Part shown: positions 45,129 through 61,000 of the stretch, piece after piece
Numbering within the stretch: the stretch's first letter is position 1
Layout: each line of letters opens with the position of its first letter
Assembly (NCBI RefSeq): GCF_022539665.2
Contig: NW_026712521.1
Coordinates: 62,001 to 126,000, forward strand
DNA: 64,000 nt
Source of the DNA: Daphnia carinata
Lineage: Eukaryota > Arthropoda > Branchiopoda > Diplostraca > Daphniidae
Direction: 5' to 3'
Made by a program: the position numbers and the translations under genes
Notes under the pieces: model-generated
Databases searched by the model: none
Seen by the model: only the letters and a program-made list of their open reading frames with translations
What the model was told of the DNA's origin: nothing

Positions 45129-48100
45129 CAATATTTACATTCAAACAGTATGAAATATAAGTGTATTCAATGTGAATATAGTGTGATACAGTGAGTTTCA
45201 ATATCTACATTCAAACAGCATGAAATATACGTGTATTCAATGTGAATATAGTGTGATACAGTGAGTTTCAATATCTACATTCAAACAGCATCAAATATAC
45301 GTGTATTCAAAGTGAATATAGTGTTATAGAATCAGTTTCATGATGTACATTCAAACATTATGAAATATACGTGTATTCAATATGAATATAGTGTGATACA
45401 GTGAGTTTCAATATCTACATTCAAACAGCATCAAATATACGTGTACAATGTGAATATAGTGTGATACAGTGAGTTTCAATATCTACATTCAAACAGCATC
45501 AAATATACGTGTATTCAATGTGAATACAGTGTGATACAGTGAGTTTCAATACCTACATTGCAATAGCATCAAATATACGTGTGTTCAATGTGAATATAGT
45601 GTTATAGAATTAGTTTCAATATCTACATTCAAACAGCATCAAATATATGTGTATTCAATGTGAATATAGTGTGATACAGTGAGTTTCAATATCTACATTC
45701 AAACAGCATCAAATATACGTGTATTCAATGTGAATATAGTGTGATACAGTGAGTTTCAATATCTACATTCAAACAGCATCAAATATACGTGTATTCAATG
45801 TGAATATAGTGTGATACAATCAGTTTCATTATCTACATTCAAACAGCATCAAATATACTTGTATTCAATGTGAATATAGTGTGATACAATAAGTTACCAT
45901 ATCTACCTTCAAACAGCATCAAATATACGTGTATTCAATGTGAATATAGTGTGATACAGTGAGTTTCAATATCTACATTCAAACAGCATCAAATATACGT
46001 GTATTCAATGTGAATATAGTGTGATACAGTGAGTTTCAATATCTACATTCAAACAGCATCAAATATACGTGTATTCAATGTGAATATAATGTGATACAGT
46101 GAGTTTCAATATCTACACTCAAACAGCATCAAATATACGTGTATTCAATGTGAATATAGTGTGATAGAATCAGTTTCAATATCTACATTCAAACAGCATC
46201 AAATATACGTGTATTCAATGTGAATATAGTGTGATACAGTGAGTTTCAATATCTACATTCAAACAGCATCAAATATACGTGTATTCAATGTGAATATAGT
46301 GTGATACAGTGAGTTTCAATATCTAAATTCAAACAGCATCAAATATACGTGTATTCAATGTGAATATAGTGTGATACAGTGAGTTTCAATATCTGTATTC
46401 AAACAGCATCAAATATACGTGTATTCAATGTGAATATAGTGTGATAGAATCAGTTTCAATATCTACATTCAAACAGCATCAAATATACGTGTATTCAATG
46501 TGAATATAGTGTGATACAATGAGTTTCAATATGTATTCAAACAGCATCAAATATGCGTGTATTCAATGTGAATATAGTGTGCTACAGTGAGTTTCAATAT
46601 CTACATTCAAACAGCATCAAATATACGTGTATTGAATGTGAATACAATTTGATACAGTGAGTTTCAATATCTACATTCAAATAGCATCAAATATACGTGT
46701 ATTTAATGTGAATATAGTGTGATACAGTGAGTTTTAATATCTACATTCAAACAGCATCAAATATACGTGTATTCAATGTGAATATAGTGTGATACAGTGA
46801 GTTTCAATATCTACATTCAAACAGCATCAAATATACGTGTATTCATTGTGAATATAGTGTGATACAGTGAGTTTCAATATCTACATTCAAACAGCATCAA
46901 ATATACGTGTATTCAATGTGAATATAGTGTGATACATTTAGTTTCAATATCTGCATTCAAACAGTATCAAATATACGTGTATTCAATTTGAATATAGTGT
47001 GATACAATGAGTTTCATATCTACATTCAAACAGCATCAAATATACGTGTATTCAATGTGAATATAGTGTATATAGAATCGTTTCAATGATGTGTTATAGA
47101 ATCATTCAAACAGCATCAAATATATCTGTATTCAATGTGAATATAGTGTTATACAGTGAGTTTTAATATCTACATTCAAACAGCATCAAATATACGTGTA
47201 TTCAATGTGAATATAGTGTGATACAGTGAGTTTCAATATCTACATTCAAACAGCATCAAATATACGTGTATTCAATGTGAATATAGTGTTATAGAATCAG
47301 TTTCATGATCTACATTCAAACAGCATCAAATATTCGTGTATTCAATGTGAATATAGTGTTATAGAATCAGTTTCATGATCTACATTCAAACAGCATCAAA
47401 TATACGTGTATTCATTGTGAATATAGTGTGATACAATAAGTTACCATATCTACATTCAAACAGCATCAAATATACGTGTATTCAATGTGAATATAGTGTT
47501 ATAGAATCAGTTTCAATATCTACATTCAAACAGCATCAAATATACGTGTATTCAATGTGAATATAGTGTTATAGAATCAGTTTCAATATCTACATTCAAA
47601 CAGCATCAAATATACGTGTATTCAATGTGAATATAGTGTTATAGAATCAGTTTCATGATCTACATTCAAACAGTATCAAATATACGTGTATTCAATGTGA
47701 ATATGGTGTGATACAGTGAGTTTCAATATCTACATTCGAACAGCATGAAATATACGTGTATTCAATGTGAATATAGTGTGATACAGTGAGTTTCAATATC
47801 TACATTCAAACAGCATCAAATATACGTGTATTCAATATGAATATAGTGTTATAGAATCAGTATCATGATCTACATTCAAACAGCATCAAATATACGTGTA
47901 TTCATTGTGAATATAGTGTGATACAATAAGTTTCCATATCTACATTCAAACAGCATCAAATATACGTGTATTCAATGTGAATATAGTGTTATAGAATCAG
48001 TTTCATGATCTACATTCAAACAGCATCAAATGTTCGTGTATTCAATGTGAATATAGTGTTATAGAATCAGTTTCATGATCTAAATTCAAACAGTATCAAA

Positions 48101-51100
48101 TATACGTGTATTCAATGTGAATATAGTGTGATACAGTGAGTTTCAATATCTACATTCAAACAGCATCATATATAGGTGTATTCAATGTGAATATAGAGTG
48201 ATACAGTGATTTTCAATATCTTCATTCAAACAGCATCAAATATACGTGTATTCAATGTGAATATAGTGTTATAGAATCAGTTTAATGATCTAAATTCAAA
48301 CAGTATCAAATATACGTGTATTCAATGTAAATACAGTGTGATACAGTGAGTTTCAATTTCTACATTCAAACAGCATCAAATATATGTGTATTCAATGTGA
48401 ATATAGTGTTATAGAATCAGTTTCAATATGTACATTCAAACAGCATCAAATATCGTGTATTCAATGTGAATATAGTGTTATAAATCAGTTTTCAATATCT
48501 ACATTCAAACAGCATCAAATATACGTGTATTCAATGTGAATATAGTGTTATAGAATCGGTTTCATGATGTACCGTCAAACAGCATCAAATATACGTGTAT
48601 TCAATGTGAATATAGTGTTATAGAATCAGTTTCATGATCTACATTCAAACAGCATCAAATATACTAGTATTCAATGTGAATATAGTGTTATAGAATCAGT
48701 TTCAATATCTAAATTCAAACAGCTTCAAATATACGTGTATTCAATGTGAATATAGTGTAATACAGTGAGTTTCAATATCTACATTGAAACAGTATCAAAT
48801 ATACGTGTATTAATGTGAATATAGTGTTATAGAATCAGTTTCATGATCTACATTCAAACAGTATCAAATATACGTGTATTCAATGTAAATATAGTGTTAT
48901 AGAATCAGTTTAATATCTACATTCAAACAGTATCAAATATACGTGTATTTCAATGTGAATATAGTGTGATAAAGTGAGTTTCAATATCTACATTCAAACA
49001 GCATCAAATATACGTGTATTCAATGTGAATATAGTGTTATAGAATCAGTTTCATGATCTACATTCAAACAGTATCAAATATACGTGTATTCAATGTGAAT
49101 ATAGTGTGATACAGTGAGTTTCAATATCTACATTCAAACATCATAAAATATACGTGTATTAAATGTGAATATAGTGTGATACAGTGAGTTTCAATATCTA
49201 CATTCAAACAGCATCAAATACACGTGTATTCAATGTGAATATAGTGTTATAGAATCAGTTTCATGATCTACATTCAAACAGCATCAAATATACGTGTATT
49301 TAATGTGAATATAGTGTGATACAGTGAGTTTCAATATCTGCATTCAAACAGCATCAAATATACGTATATTTAATGTGATTTTAGTGTGATACAGTGAGTT
49401 TCAATATCTACATTCAATAATCAAATATACGTGTATTCAATGTGAATATAGTGTTATACAGTGGTTTCAATATCTACATTCAAACAGCATCCAATATACG
49501 TGTATTCAATGTGAATATAGTATGATACAGTGAGTTTCAATATCTACATTCCAACAGCATCAAATATACGTGTATTCAATGTGAATATGGTGTTATAGAA
49601 TCAGTTTCAATGTCTATATTCAACCAGCATCAAATATACGTGTATTCAATGTGAAATATAGTGTGATACAGTGAGTTTCAATATCTACATTCAAACAGCA
49701 TCAAATATACATGTATTCAATGTGAATATAGTGTGATACAGTGAGTTTCAATATCTACATTCAAACAGCATCAAATATACGTGTATTCAATGTGGATATA
49801 GTGTGATACAGTGAGTTTCAATATCTACATTCAAACAGCATCAAATATACGTGTATTCAATGTGAATATAGTGTTATAGAATCAGTTTCAATATCTACAT
49901 TCAAACAGTATCAAATATACGTGTATTCAATGTGAATATAGTGTAATACAGTGAGTTTCAAAATCTACATTCAAACAGCATCAAATATACGTGTATTCAA
50001 TGTGAACATAGTGTGATACAGTGAGTTTCAATATCTACATTCAAGCAGCATCAAATATACGTGTATTCAATGTGAATATAGTGTGATACTAATCAGTTTC
50101 AATATCTACATTCAAACAGCATCAAATATACGTGTATTCAATGTGAATATAGTGTGATACAGTGAGTTTCAATATATACATTCAAACAGCATCAAATATA
50201 CGTGTATTCAATGTGAATATAGTGTGATTCAGTGAGTTTCAATATCTACATTCAAAAAGCATCATATATAGGTGTATTCGATGTGAATACAGTGTGATAC
50301 AGTGAGTTTTAATATCTACATTCAAACAGCATCAAATATATGTGTATTCAATGTGAATATAGTGTTATAGAATCAGTTTCAATATCTATATTCAAACAGC
50401 ATCAAATATACGTGTATTCAATGTGAATATAGTATGATACAGTGAGTTTCAATATCTACATTCAAACAGCATCAAATATGCGTGTATTCAATATGAATAC
50501 AGTGTGATACAGTGAGTTTCAATAACTACATTCAAACAGCATCAAATATACAAATATTCAATGTGAATATAGTGTGATACAGTGAGTTTCAATATCTACA
50601 TTCAAACAGCATCAAATATACGTGTATTCAATGTGAATATAGTGTGATACAGTGAGTTTCAATATCTACATTCAAACAGCATCAAATATACGTGTATTCA
50701 ATGTGAATATAGTGTTATAGAATCAGTTTCATGATCTAAATTAAAACAGTATCAAATACGTGTATTCAATGTGAATATAGTGTGATAAAATGAGTTTCAA
50801 TATCTACATTCAAACAGCATCAAATATACGTGTATTCAATTTGAATATAGTGTTATAGAATCAGTTTCATGATCTACATTCAAACAGCATCAAATATACG
50901 TGTATTCAATGTGAATATAGTGTTATAGAATCAGTTCCATGATCTACATTCAAACAACATCAAATATACGTGTATTTCAATGTGAATATAGTGTGATACA
51001 GTGAAGTTCAATATCTACATTCAAACAGCATCAAATATACGTAATTCAATGTGAACATAGTGTGATACAGTGAGTTTCAATATCTACATTCAAGCAGCAT

Positions 51101-54100
51101 CAAATATACGTGTATTCAATGTGAATATAGTGTGATACAATGAGTTTCAATATCTACATTCAAACAGCATCAAATATACGTGTATTCAATGTGAATATAG
51201 TGTTATAGAATCAGTTTCATGATCTACATTAAAACAGCATCAAATATACTTGTATTCAATGTGAATATAGTGTGATACAATAAGTTTCCATATCTACATT
51301 CAAACAGCATCAAATATACGTGTATTCAATGTGAATATAGTGTTATAGAATCAGTTTCAATATCTACATTGAAACACAGCATATTCCTCATGTATTCAAT
51401 GTGAATATAGTGTTATAGAATCAGTTTTCAATATCGATTCAAACAATACTAAAATCTCACGTGTATTCAATTTGAATATAGTGTTATAGAATCAGTTTCA
51501 ATAATCCACATTCAAACAGTATCAAATATACGTGTATTCAATATGAATATAGTATGATACAGTGAGTTTCAATATCTACATTCAAATAGCATCAAATATA
51601 CGTGTATTCAATGTGAATATAGTGTTATAGAATCAGTTTCATGATCTATATTCAAACAGCATCAAATATACGTGTATTCAATGTGAATATAGTGTGATAC
51701 AGTGAGTTTCAATATCTACATTCAAACAGCATAAAATATACGTGTATTCAATGTGAATATAGTGTTATAGAATCAGTTTCAATATCTACATTCAAACAGC
51801 TTCAAATATACGTGTATTCAATGTGAATATAGTGTTAAAGAATCAGTTTCAATATCTACATTCAAACAGCATCAAATATACGTTATTCAATGTGAATATA
51901 GTAATACAGTGAGTTTCAATATCTACATTCAAACAGCATCAAATATACGTGTATTCAATGTGAATATAGTGTAAAAGAATGAGTTTCAATATCTACATTC
52001 AAACAGCATCAAATATACGTGTATTCAATATGAATATGGTGTTATAGAATCAGTTTCATGAGCTACATTCAAACAGTATCAAATACGTGTATTCAATGTG
52101 AATATAGTGTTATAGAATCAGTTTTATATCTACATTCAAACAGAATCAAATATACGTGTATTCAATGTGAATATAGTGTTATAGAGTTTCAATATCTACA
52201 TTCAAACAGCATCAAATATACGTGTATTCAATGTGAATATAGTGTAATACAGTGAGTTTCAATATCTACATTCAAACAGCATCAAATATACGTGTATTCA
52301 ATGTGAATATAGTGTTATAAAATCAGTTTCATGATCTACATTCAAACAGCATCAAATATATGTGTATTCAATGTGAATATAGTGTTCTAGAATCAGTTTC
52401 AATAACTACATTCAAACAGCATCAAATATACGTGTATTCAATGTGAATATAGTGTTACAGAATCAGTTTCAATATCTACTTCAAACAGCATCAAATATAC
52501 GTGTATTCAATGTGAATATAGTGTGATACAGTGAGTTTCAATATCTACATTCAAACAGCATGAAATATACGTGTATTCAATGTGAATAGTGTGATACAGT
52601 GAGTTTCAATATCTACATTCAAACAGCTTCAACAATATATGTATTCAATGTGAATATAATTAATACAGTGTTTCAATATCTATAGAATCAGTTTTCAATG
52701 TGAATATAGTGTTACATTCATAACAGCATCAAATATACGTGTATTCAATGTGAATATAGTGTGATACAGTGAGTTTCAATATCTACATTCAAACAGCATC
52801 AAATATACGTGTATTCAATGTGAATATAGTGTTATAGAATCAGCTTTATGATCTACATTCAAACAGTATCAAATATACGTGTATTCAATGTGAATATAGT
52901 GTGATACAGTGAGTTTCAATATCTACATTCAAACAGCATCAAATATACGTGTATTCAATGTGAATATAGTGTTATACAGTGAGTTTCAATATCTACATTC
53001 AAACCAGTATCAAATATGTGTATTCAATGTGAACAATGTGTTTTTACAGTGAGTTTCAATATCTACATTCAAACAGCATCAAATATGTGTATTCAATGTG
53101 AATATAGTGTTATAGAATCAGTTTCAATATCTACATTCAAATAGCATCAAATATACGTGTATTTAATGTGAATATAGTGTGATACAGTCAGTTTCAATAT
53201 CTACTTTCAAACAGTATCAAATATATCGTATTCAATGAATATAGTGTTATAGGGAATCAGTTTCATGATTCATATTCTAACAACATCAAATATACGTGTA
53301 TTCAATGTAATATAGTGTTATGAATCAGTTTCAATATCTACATTCAAACTGCATCAAATATACGTGTATTCAATGTGAATATAGTGTTATAGAATCAGTT
53401 TCATGATCTACATTCAAACAGTATCAAATATACGTGTATCAATGTGAATATAGTGTTATAGAATCAGTTTGTTTTAATGATCTGCATTAAACAGTATCAA
53501 ATATACGTGTATTCAAGCCTGTGAATATATGTTATAGAATCAGCTTTCGATCTACATTTTCTGACAGTATCAAATATACGTGTATTCAATGTGAATATAG
53601 TGTAATAACGTGAGTTTCAATATCTACATTCAAACAGAATCAAATATACGTGTATTCAATGTGAATATAGTATGATACAGCGAGTTTCAATATCTACATT
53701 CAAACAGCATCAAATATGCGTGTATTCAATGTGAATATAGTGTTATAGAATGAGTTTGATGATCTACATTCAACAGTATCGTATATGTATTCACACAAAC
53801 ATATTGTTATACAATCAGTTTAAGCATCTACAATCAAACAGCATCAAATATACGTGTATTCAATGTGAATATAGTGTTATAGAAACAGTTTCATGATGTA
53901 CCTTCAAACAGTATCAAATATATCTGTATTCAATGTGAATATAGTGTTATAGAATCAGTTTCATGATCTACATTCAAACAGTATCAAATATACGTGTATT
54001 CAATATGAACATAGTGTTACAGACAGTGAGTTTCAATATCCACATTCAAACAGCATCAAATATTCGTGTATTCAATGTGAATATAGTGTAATACAGTGAG

Positions 54101-55010
54101 TTTCAATATCTACATTCAAACAGCATCAAATATACGTGTATTCAATGTGAATATAGTGTTATAGAATCAGTTTCAAGATCTACATTCAAACAGCTTCAAA
54201 TATACGTGTATTCAATGTGAATATAGTATGATACAGTGACTTTCAATATCTACATTCAAACAGCATCAAATATACGTGTATTCAATGTGAATTTAGTGTT
54301 ATACAATCAGTTTCATGATCTACATTCAAACAGTATCAAATATACGTGTATTCAATGTGAATATAGTGTTATAGAATCAGTTTCATGATCGACATTCAAA
54401 CAGTATCAAATATAAGTGTATTCAATGTGAATATAGTATGATACAGTGAGTTTCAATATCTACATTCAAACAGCATCAAATATATGTGTATTCAATGTGA
54501 ATATAGTGTTATAGAATCAGTTTCATGATCTACATTCAAACAGTATCAAATATACATGTATTCAATGTGAATATAGTGTTATAGAATCAGTTTCATGATC
54601 TACATTCAAACAGCATCAAATATACGTGTATTCAATGTTAATATAGTGTTATAGAATCAGTTTTATGATCTACATTCAAACAGTATCAAATATATATGTA
54701 TTCAATGTGAATATAGTGTTATAGAATCAGTTTCAATATCTACATTCAAACAGCATCAAATATACGTGTATTCAATATGATAGTGTTATACCTCTAGTCA
54801 GTTTAATATCTAGTTAAACTGCATCAAGAATATACGTTAATTGTTCAATGTGAATATAATTATTTATAGAATCAGTTCAAATATCTTTAACAAACAGCAT
54901 CAAATATACGTGTATTCGATGTGAATATAGTGTTATACAGTGAGTTTCAATATCTACATTGAAACGGCATCAAATATGTATATTCAATGTAGATATAGTG
55001 TGATACAGTG
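45129..55010. repeat. Satellite array 3a, diverged 70-bp monomers
   Basis: Same family with many substitutions, truncated and fused monomers (worst at about 47.0-47.1, 51.3-51.5, 52.6-52.7, 53.2-53.8 and 54.8-55.0 kb). Type B junctions (TGATACAGTGAG) are common. TTTCATGATCTAC replaces TTTCAATATCTAC in many units, and CAGTATC replaces CAGCATC in many. Confidence 0.95.
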
Positions 55011-58000
55011 AGTTTCAATATCTACATTCAAACAGCATCAAATATACGTGTATTCAATGTGAATATAGTGTGATACAGTGAGTTTCAATATCTACATTCA
55101 AACAGCATCAAATATACGTGTATTCAATGTGAATATAGTGTTATAGATAATCAGTTTCAATATCTACATTCAAACAGCATCAAATATACGTGTATTCAAT
55201 GTGAATATAGTGTGATACAGTGAGTTTCAATATCTACATTCAAACAGCATCAAATATACGTGTATTCAATGTGAATATAGTGTTATAGAATCAGTTTCAT
55301 ATCTACATTCAAACAGCATCAAATATACGTGTATTCAATGTGAATATAGTGTGATACAGTGAGTTTCAATATCTACATTCAAACAGCATCAAATATACGT
55401 GTATTCAATGTGAATATAGTGTTATAGAATCAGTTTCATATCTACATTCAAACAGCATCAAATATACGTGTATTCAATGTGAATATAGTGTGATACAGTG
55501 AGTTTCAATATCTACATTCAAACAGCATCAAATATACGTGTATTCAATGTGAATATAGTGTGATACAGTGAGTTTCAATATCTACATTCAAACAGCATCA
55601 AATATACGTGTATTCAATGTGAATATAGTGTGATACAGTGAGTTTCAATATCTACATTCAAACAGCATCAAATATACGTGTATTCAATGTGAATATAGTG
55701 TGATATATCATTCAAACAGCATGAGTTTCAATATCTACATTCAAACAGCATCAAATATACGTGTATTCAATGTGAATATAGTGTGATACAGTGAGTTTCA
55801 ATATCTACATTCAAACAGCATCAAATATACGTGTATTCAATGTGAATATAGTGTTATAGAATGAGTTTCAATATCTACATTCAAACAGCATCAAATATAC
55901 GTGTATTCAATGTGAATATAGTGTGATACAGTGAGTTTCAATATCTACATTCAAACAGCATCAAATATACGTGTATTCAATGTGAATATAGTGTTATAGA
56001 ATCAGTTTCAATATCTACATTCAAACAGCATCAAATATACGTGTATTCAATGTGAATATAGTGTGATACAGTGAGTTTCAATATCTACATTCAAACAGCA
56101 TCAAATATACGTGTATTCAATGTGAATATAGTGTGATACAGTGAGTTTCAATATCTACATTCAAACAGCATCAAATATACGTGTATTCAATGTGAATATA
56201 GTGTTATAGAATAAGTTTCATGATCTACATTAAACAGTATCAAATATAAGTGAATTCAATGTGAATATAGTGTGATACAGTGAGTTTCAATATCTACATT
56301 CAAACAGCATCAAATATACGTGTATTCAATGTGAATATAGTGTGATACAGTGAGTTTCAATATCTACATTCAAACAGCATCAAATATACGTGTATTCAAT
56401 GTGAATATAGTGTGATACAGTGAGTTTCAATATCTACATTCAAACAGCATCAAATATACGTGTATTCAATGTGAATATAGTGTGATACAGTGAGTTTCAA
56501 TATCTACATTCAAACAGCATCAAATATACGTGTATTCAATGTGAATATAGTGTTATAGAATCAGTTTCAATATCTACATTCAAACAGCATCAAATATACG
56601 TGTATTCAATGTGAATATAGTGTGATACAGTGAGTTTCAATATCTACATTCAAACAGCATCAAATATACGTGTATTCAATGTGAATATAGTGTGATACAG
56701 TGAGTTTCAATATCTACATTCAAACAGCATCAAATATACGTGTATTCAATGTGAATATAGTGTTATAGAATCAGTTTCAATATCTACATTCAAACAGCAT
56801 CAAATATACGTGTATTCAATGTGAATATAGTGTTATATCTACAATCAGTGTGAATATAGTGTATATAGAATCAGTTTCAATATCTACATTCAAACAGCAT
56901 CAAATATACGTGTATTCAATGTGAATATAGTGTGATACAGTGAGTTTCAATATCTACATTCAAACAGCATCAAATATACGTGTATTCAATGTGAATATAG
57001 TGTGATACAGTGAGTTTCAATATCTACATTCAAACAGCATCAAATATACGTGTATTCAATGTGAATATAGTGTGATACAGTGAGTTTCAATATCTACATT
57101 CAAACAGCATCAAATATACGTGTATTCAATGTGAATATAGTGTTATAGAATCAGTTTCATATCTACATTCAAACAGCATCAAATATACGTGTATTCAATG
57201 TGAATATAGTGTGATACAGTGAGTTTCAATATCTACATTCAAACAGCATCAAATATACGTGTATTCAATGTGAATATAGTGTGATACAGTGAGTTTCAAT
57301 ATCTACATTCAAACAGCATCAAATATACGTGTATTCAATGTGAATATAGTGTTATAGAATCAGTTTCAATATCTACATTCAAACAGCATCAAATATACGT
57401 GTATTCAATGTGAATATAGTGTTATAGAATCAGTTTCAATATCTACATTCAAACAGCATCAAATATACGTGTATTCAATGTGAATATAGTGTGATACAGT
57501 GAGTTTCAATATCTACATTCAAACAGCATCAAATATACGTGTATTCAATGTGAATATAGTGTTGATACAATGAGTTTCAATATCTACATTCAAACAGCAT
57601 CAAATATACGTGTATTCAATGTGAATATAGTGTGATACAGTGAGTTTCAATATCTACATTCAAACAGCATCAAATATACGTGTATTCAATGTGAATATAG
57701 TGTGATACAGTGAGTTTCAATATCTACATTCAAACAGCATCAAATATACGTGTATTCAATGTGAATATAGTGTGATACAGTGAGTTTCAATATCTACATT
57801 CAAACAGCATCAAATATACGTGTATTCAATGTGAATATAGTGTGATACAGTGAGTTTCAATATCTACATTCAAACAGCATCAAATATACGTGTATTCAAT
57901 GTGAATATAGTGTGATACAGTGAGTTTCAATATCTACATTCAAACAGCATCAAATATACGTGTATTCAATGTGAATATAGTGTTATAGAATCAGTTTCAA

Positions 58001-61000
58001 TATCTACATTCAAACAGCATCAAATATACGTGTATTCAATGTGAATATAGTGTGATACAGTGAGTTTCAATATCTACATTCAAACAGCATCAAATATACG
58101 TGTATTCAATGTGAATATAGTGTTATAGAATCAGTTTCAATATCTACATTCAAACAGCATCAAATATACGTGTATTCAATGTGAATATAGTGATACAGTG
58201 AGTTTCAATATCTACATTACAACAGCATCAAATATACGTGTATTCATGAATATAGTGTGATAGAATGAGTTTTCATCTATATCTACATTCAAACAGCATC
58301 AAATATACGTGTATTCAATGTGAATATAGTGTGATACAGTGAGTTTCAATATCTACATTCAAACAGCATCAAATATACGTGTATTCAATGTGAATATAGT
58401 GTTATAGAATCAGTTTCATGATCTACATTCAAACAGCATCAAATATACGTGTATTCAATGTGAATATAGTGTGATACAGTGAGTTTCAATATCTACATTC
58501 AAACAGCATCAAATATACGTGTATTCAATGTGAATATAGTGTTATAGAATCAGTTTCAATATCTACATTCAAACAGCATCAAATATACGTGTATTCAATG
58601 TGAATATAGTGTGATACAGTGAGTTTCAATATCTACATTCAAACAGCATCAAATATACGTGTATTCAATGTGAATATAGTGTTATACAATGAGTTTCAAT
58701 ATCTACATTCAAACAGCATCAAATATACGTGTATTCAATGTGAATATGTGTGATACAGTGAGTTTCAATATCTACATTCAAACAGCATCAAATATACGTG
58801 TATTCAATGTGAATATAGTGTGATATAGAATCAGTTTCAATATCTACATTCAAACAGCATCAAATATACGTGTATTCAATGTGAATATAGTGTGATACAG
58901 TGAGTTTCAATATCTACATTCAAACAGCATCAAATATACGTGTATTCAATGTGAATATAGTGTGATACAGTGAGTTTCAATATCTACATTCAAACAGCAT
59001 CAAATATACGTGTATTCAATGTGAATATAGTGTTATAGAATGAGTTTCAATATCTACATTCAAACAGCATCAAATATACGTGTATTCAATGTGAATATAG
59101 TGTGATACAGTGAGTTTCAATATCTACATTCAAACAGCATCAAATATACGTGTATTCAATGTGAATATAGTGTGATACAGTGAGTTTCAATATCTACATT
59201 CAAACAGCATCAAATATACGTGTATTCAATGTGAATATAGTGTTATAGAATCAGTTTCAATATCTACATTCAAACAGCATCAAATATACGTGTATTCAAT
59301 GTGAATATAGTGTGATACAGTGAGTTTCAATATCTACATTCAAACAGCATCAAATATACGTGTATTCAATGTGAATATAGTGTTATAGAATCAGTTTCAA
59401 TATCTACATTCAAACAGCATCAAATATACGTGTATTCAATGTGAATATAGTGTGATACAGTGAGTTTCAATATCTACATTCAAACAGCATCAAATATACG
59501 TGTATTCAATGTGAATATAGTGTGATACAATGAGTTTCAATATCTACATTCAAACAGCATCAAATATACGTGTATTCAATGTGAATATAGTGTGATACAG
59601 TGAGTTTCAATATCTACATTCAAACAGCATCAAATATACGTGTATTCAATGTGAATATAGTGTTATAGAATCAGTTTCAATATCTACATTCAAACAGCAT
59701 CAAATATACGTGTATTCAATGTGAATATAGTGTGATACAGTGAGTTTCAATATCTACATTCAAACAGCATCAAATATACGTGTATTCAATGTGAATATAG
59801 TGTTATAGAATCAGTTTCAATATCTACATTCAAACAGCATCAAATATACGTGTATTCAATGTGAATATAGTGTGATACAGTGAGTTTCAATATCTACATT
59901 CAAACAGCATCAAATATACGTGTATTCAATGTGAATATAGTGTGATACAGTGAGTTTCAATATCTACATTCAAACAGCATCAAATATACGTGTATTCAAT
60001 GTGAATATAGTGTGATACAGTGAGTTTCAATATCTACATTCAAACAGCATCAAATATACGTGTATTCAATGTGAATATAGTGTGATACAGTGAGTTTCAA
60101 TATCTACATTCAAACAGCATCAAATATACGTGTATTCAATGTGAATATAGTGTTATAGAATCAGTTTCATATCTACATTCAAACAGCATCAAATATACGT
60201 GTATTCAATGTGAATATAGTGTGATACAGTGAGTTTCAATATCTACATTCAAACAGCATCAAATATACGTGTATTCAATGTGAATATAGTGTTATAGAAT
60301 CAGTTTCAATATCTACATTCAAACAGCATCAAATATACGTGTATTCAATGTGAATATAGTGTGATACAGTGAGTTTCAATATCTACATTCAAACAGCATC
60401 AAATATACGTGTATTCAATGTGAATATAGTGTTATAGAATCAGTTTCAATATCTACATTCAAACAGCATCAAATATACGTGTATTCAATGTGAATATAGT
60501 GTGATACAGTGAGTTTCAATATCTACATTCAAACAGCATCAAATATACGTGTATTCAATGTGAATATAGTGTTATAGAATCAGTTTCAATATCTACATTC
60601 AAACAGCATCAAATATACGTATTCAATGTGAATATAGTGTGATACAGTGAGTTTCAATATCTACATTCAAACATTATCAAATATACGTGTATTCAATGTG
60701 AATATAGTGTTATAGAATCAGTTTCATATCTACATTCAAACAGCATCAAATATACGTGTATTCAATGTGAATATAGTGGATAGAAGCAGTTTCAATATCT
60801 ACATTCAAACAGCATCAAATATACGTGTATTCAATGTGAATATAGTGTGATACAGTGAGTTTCAATATCTGTATTCAAACAGCATGAAAAATACGTGTAT
60901 TCAATGTGAATATAAGTGTGGGATACAGTGAGTTTCAATATCTACATTCAAACAGCATCAAATATACGTGTATTCAATGTGAATATAGTGTGATACAGTG

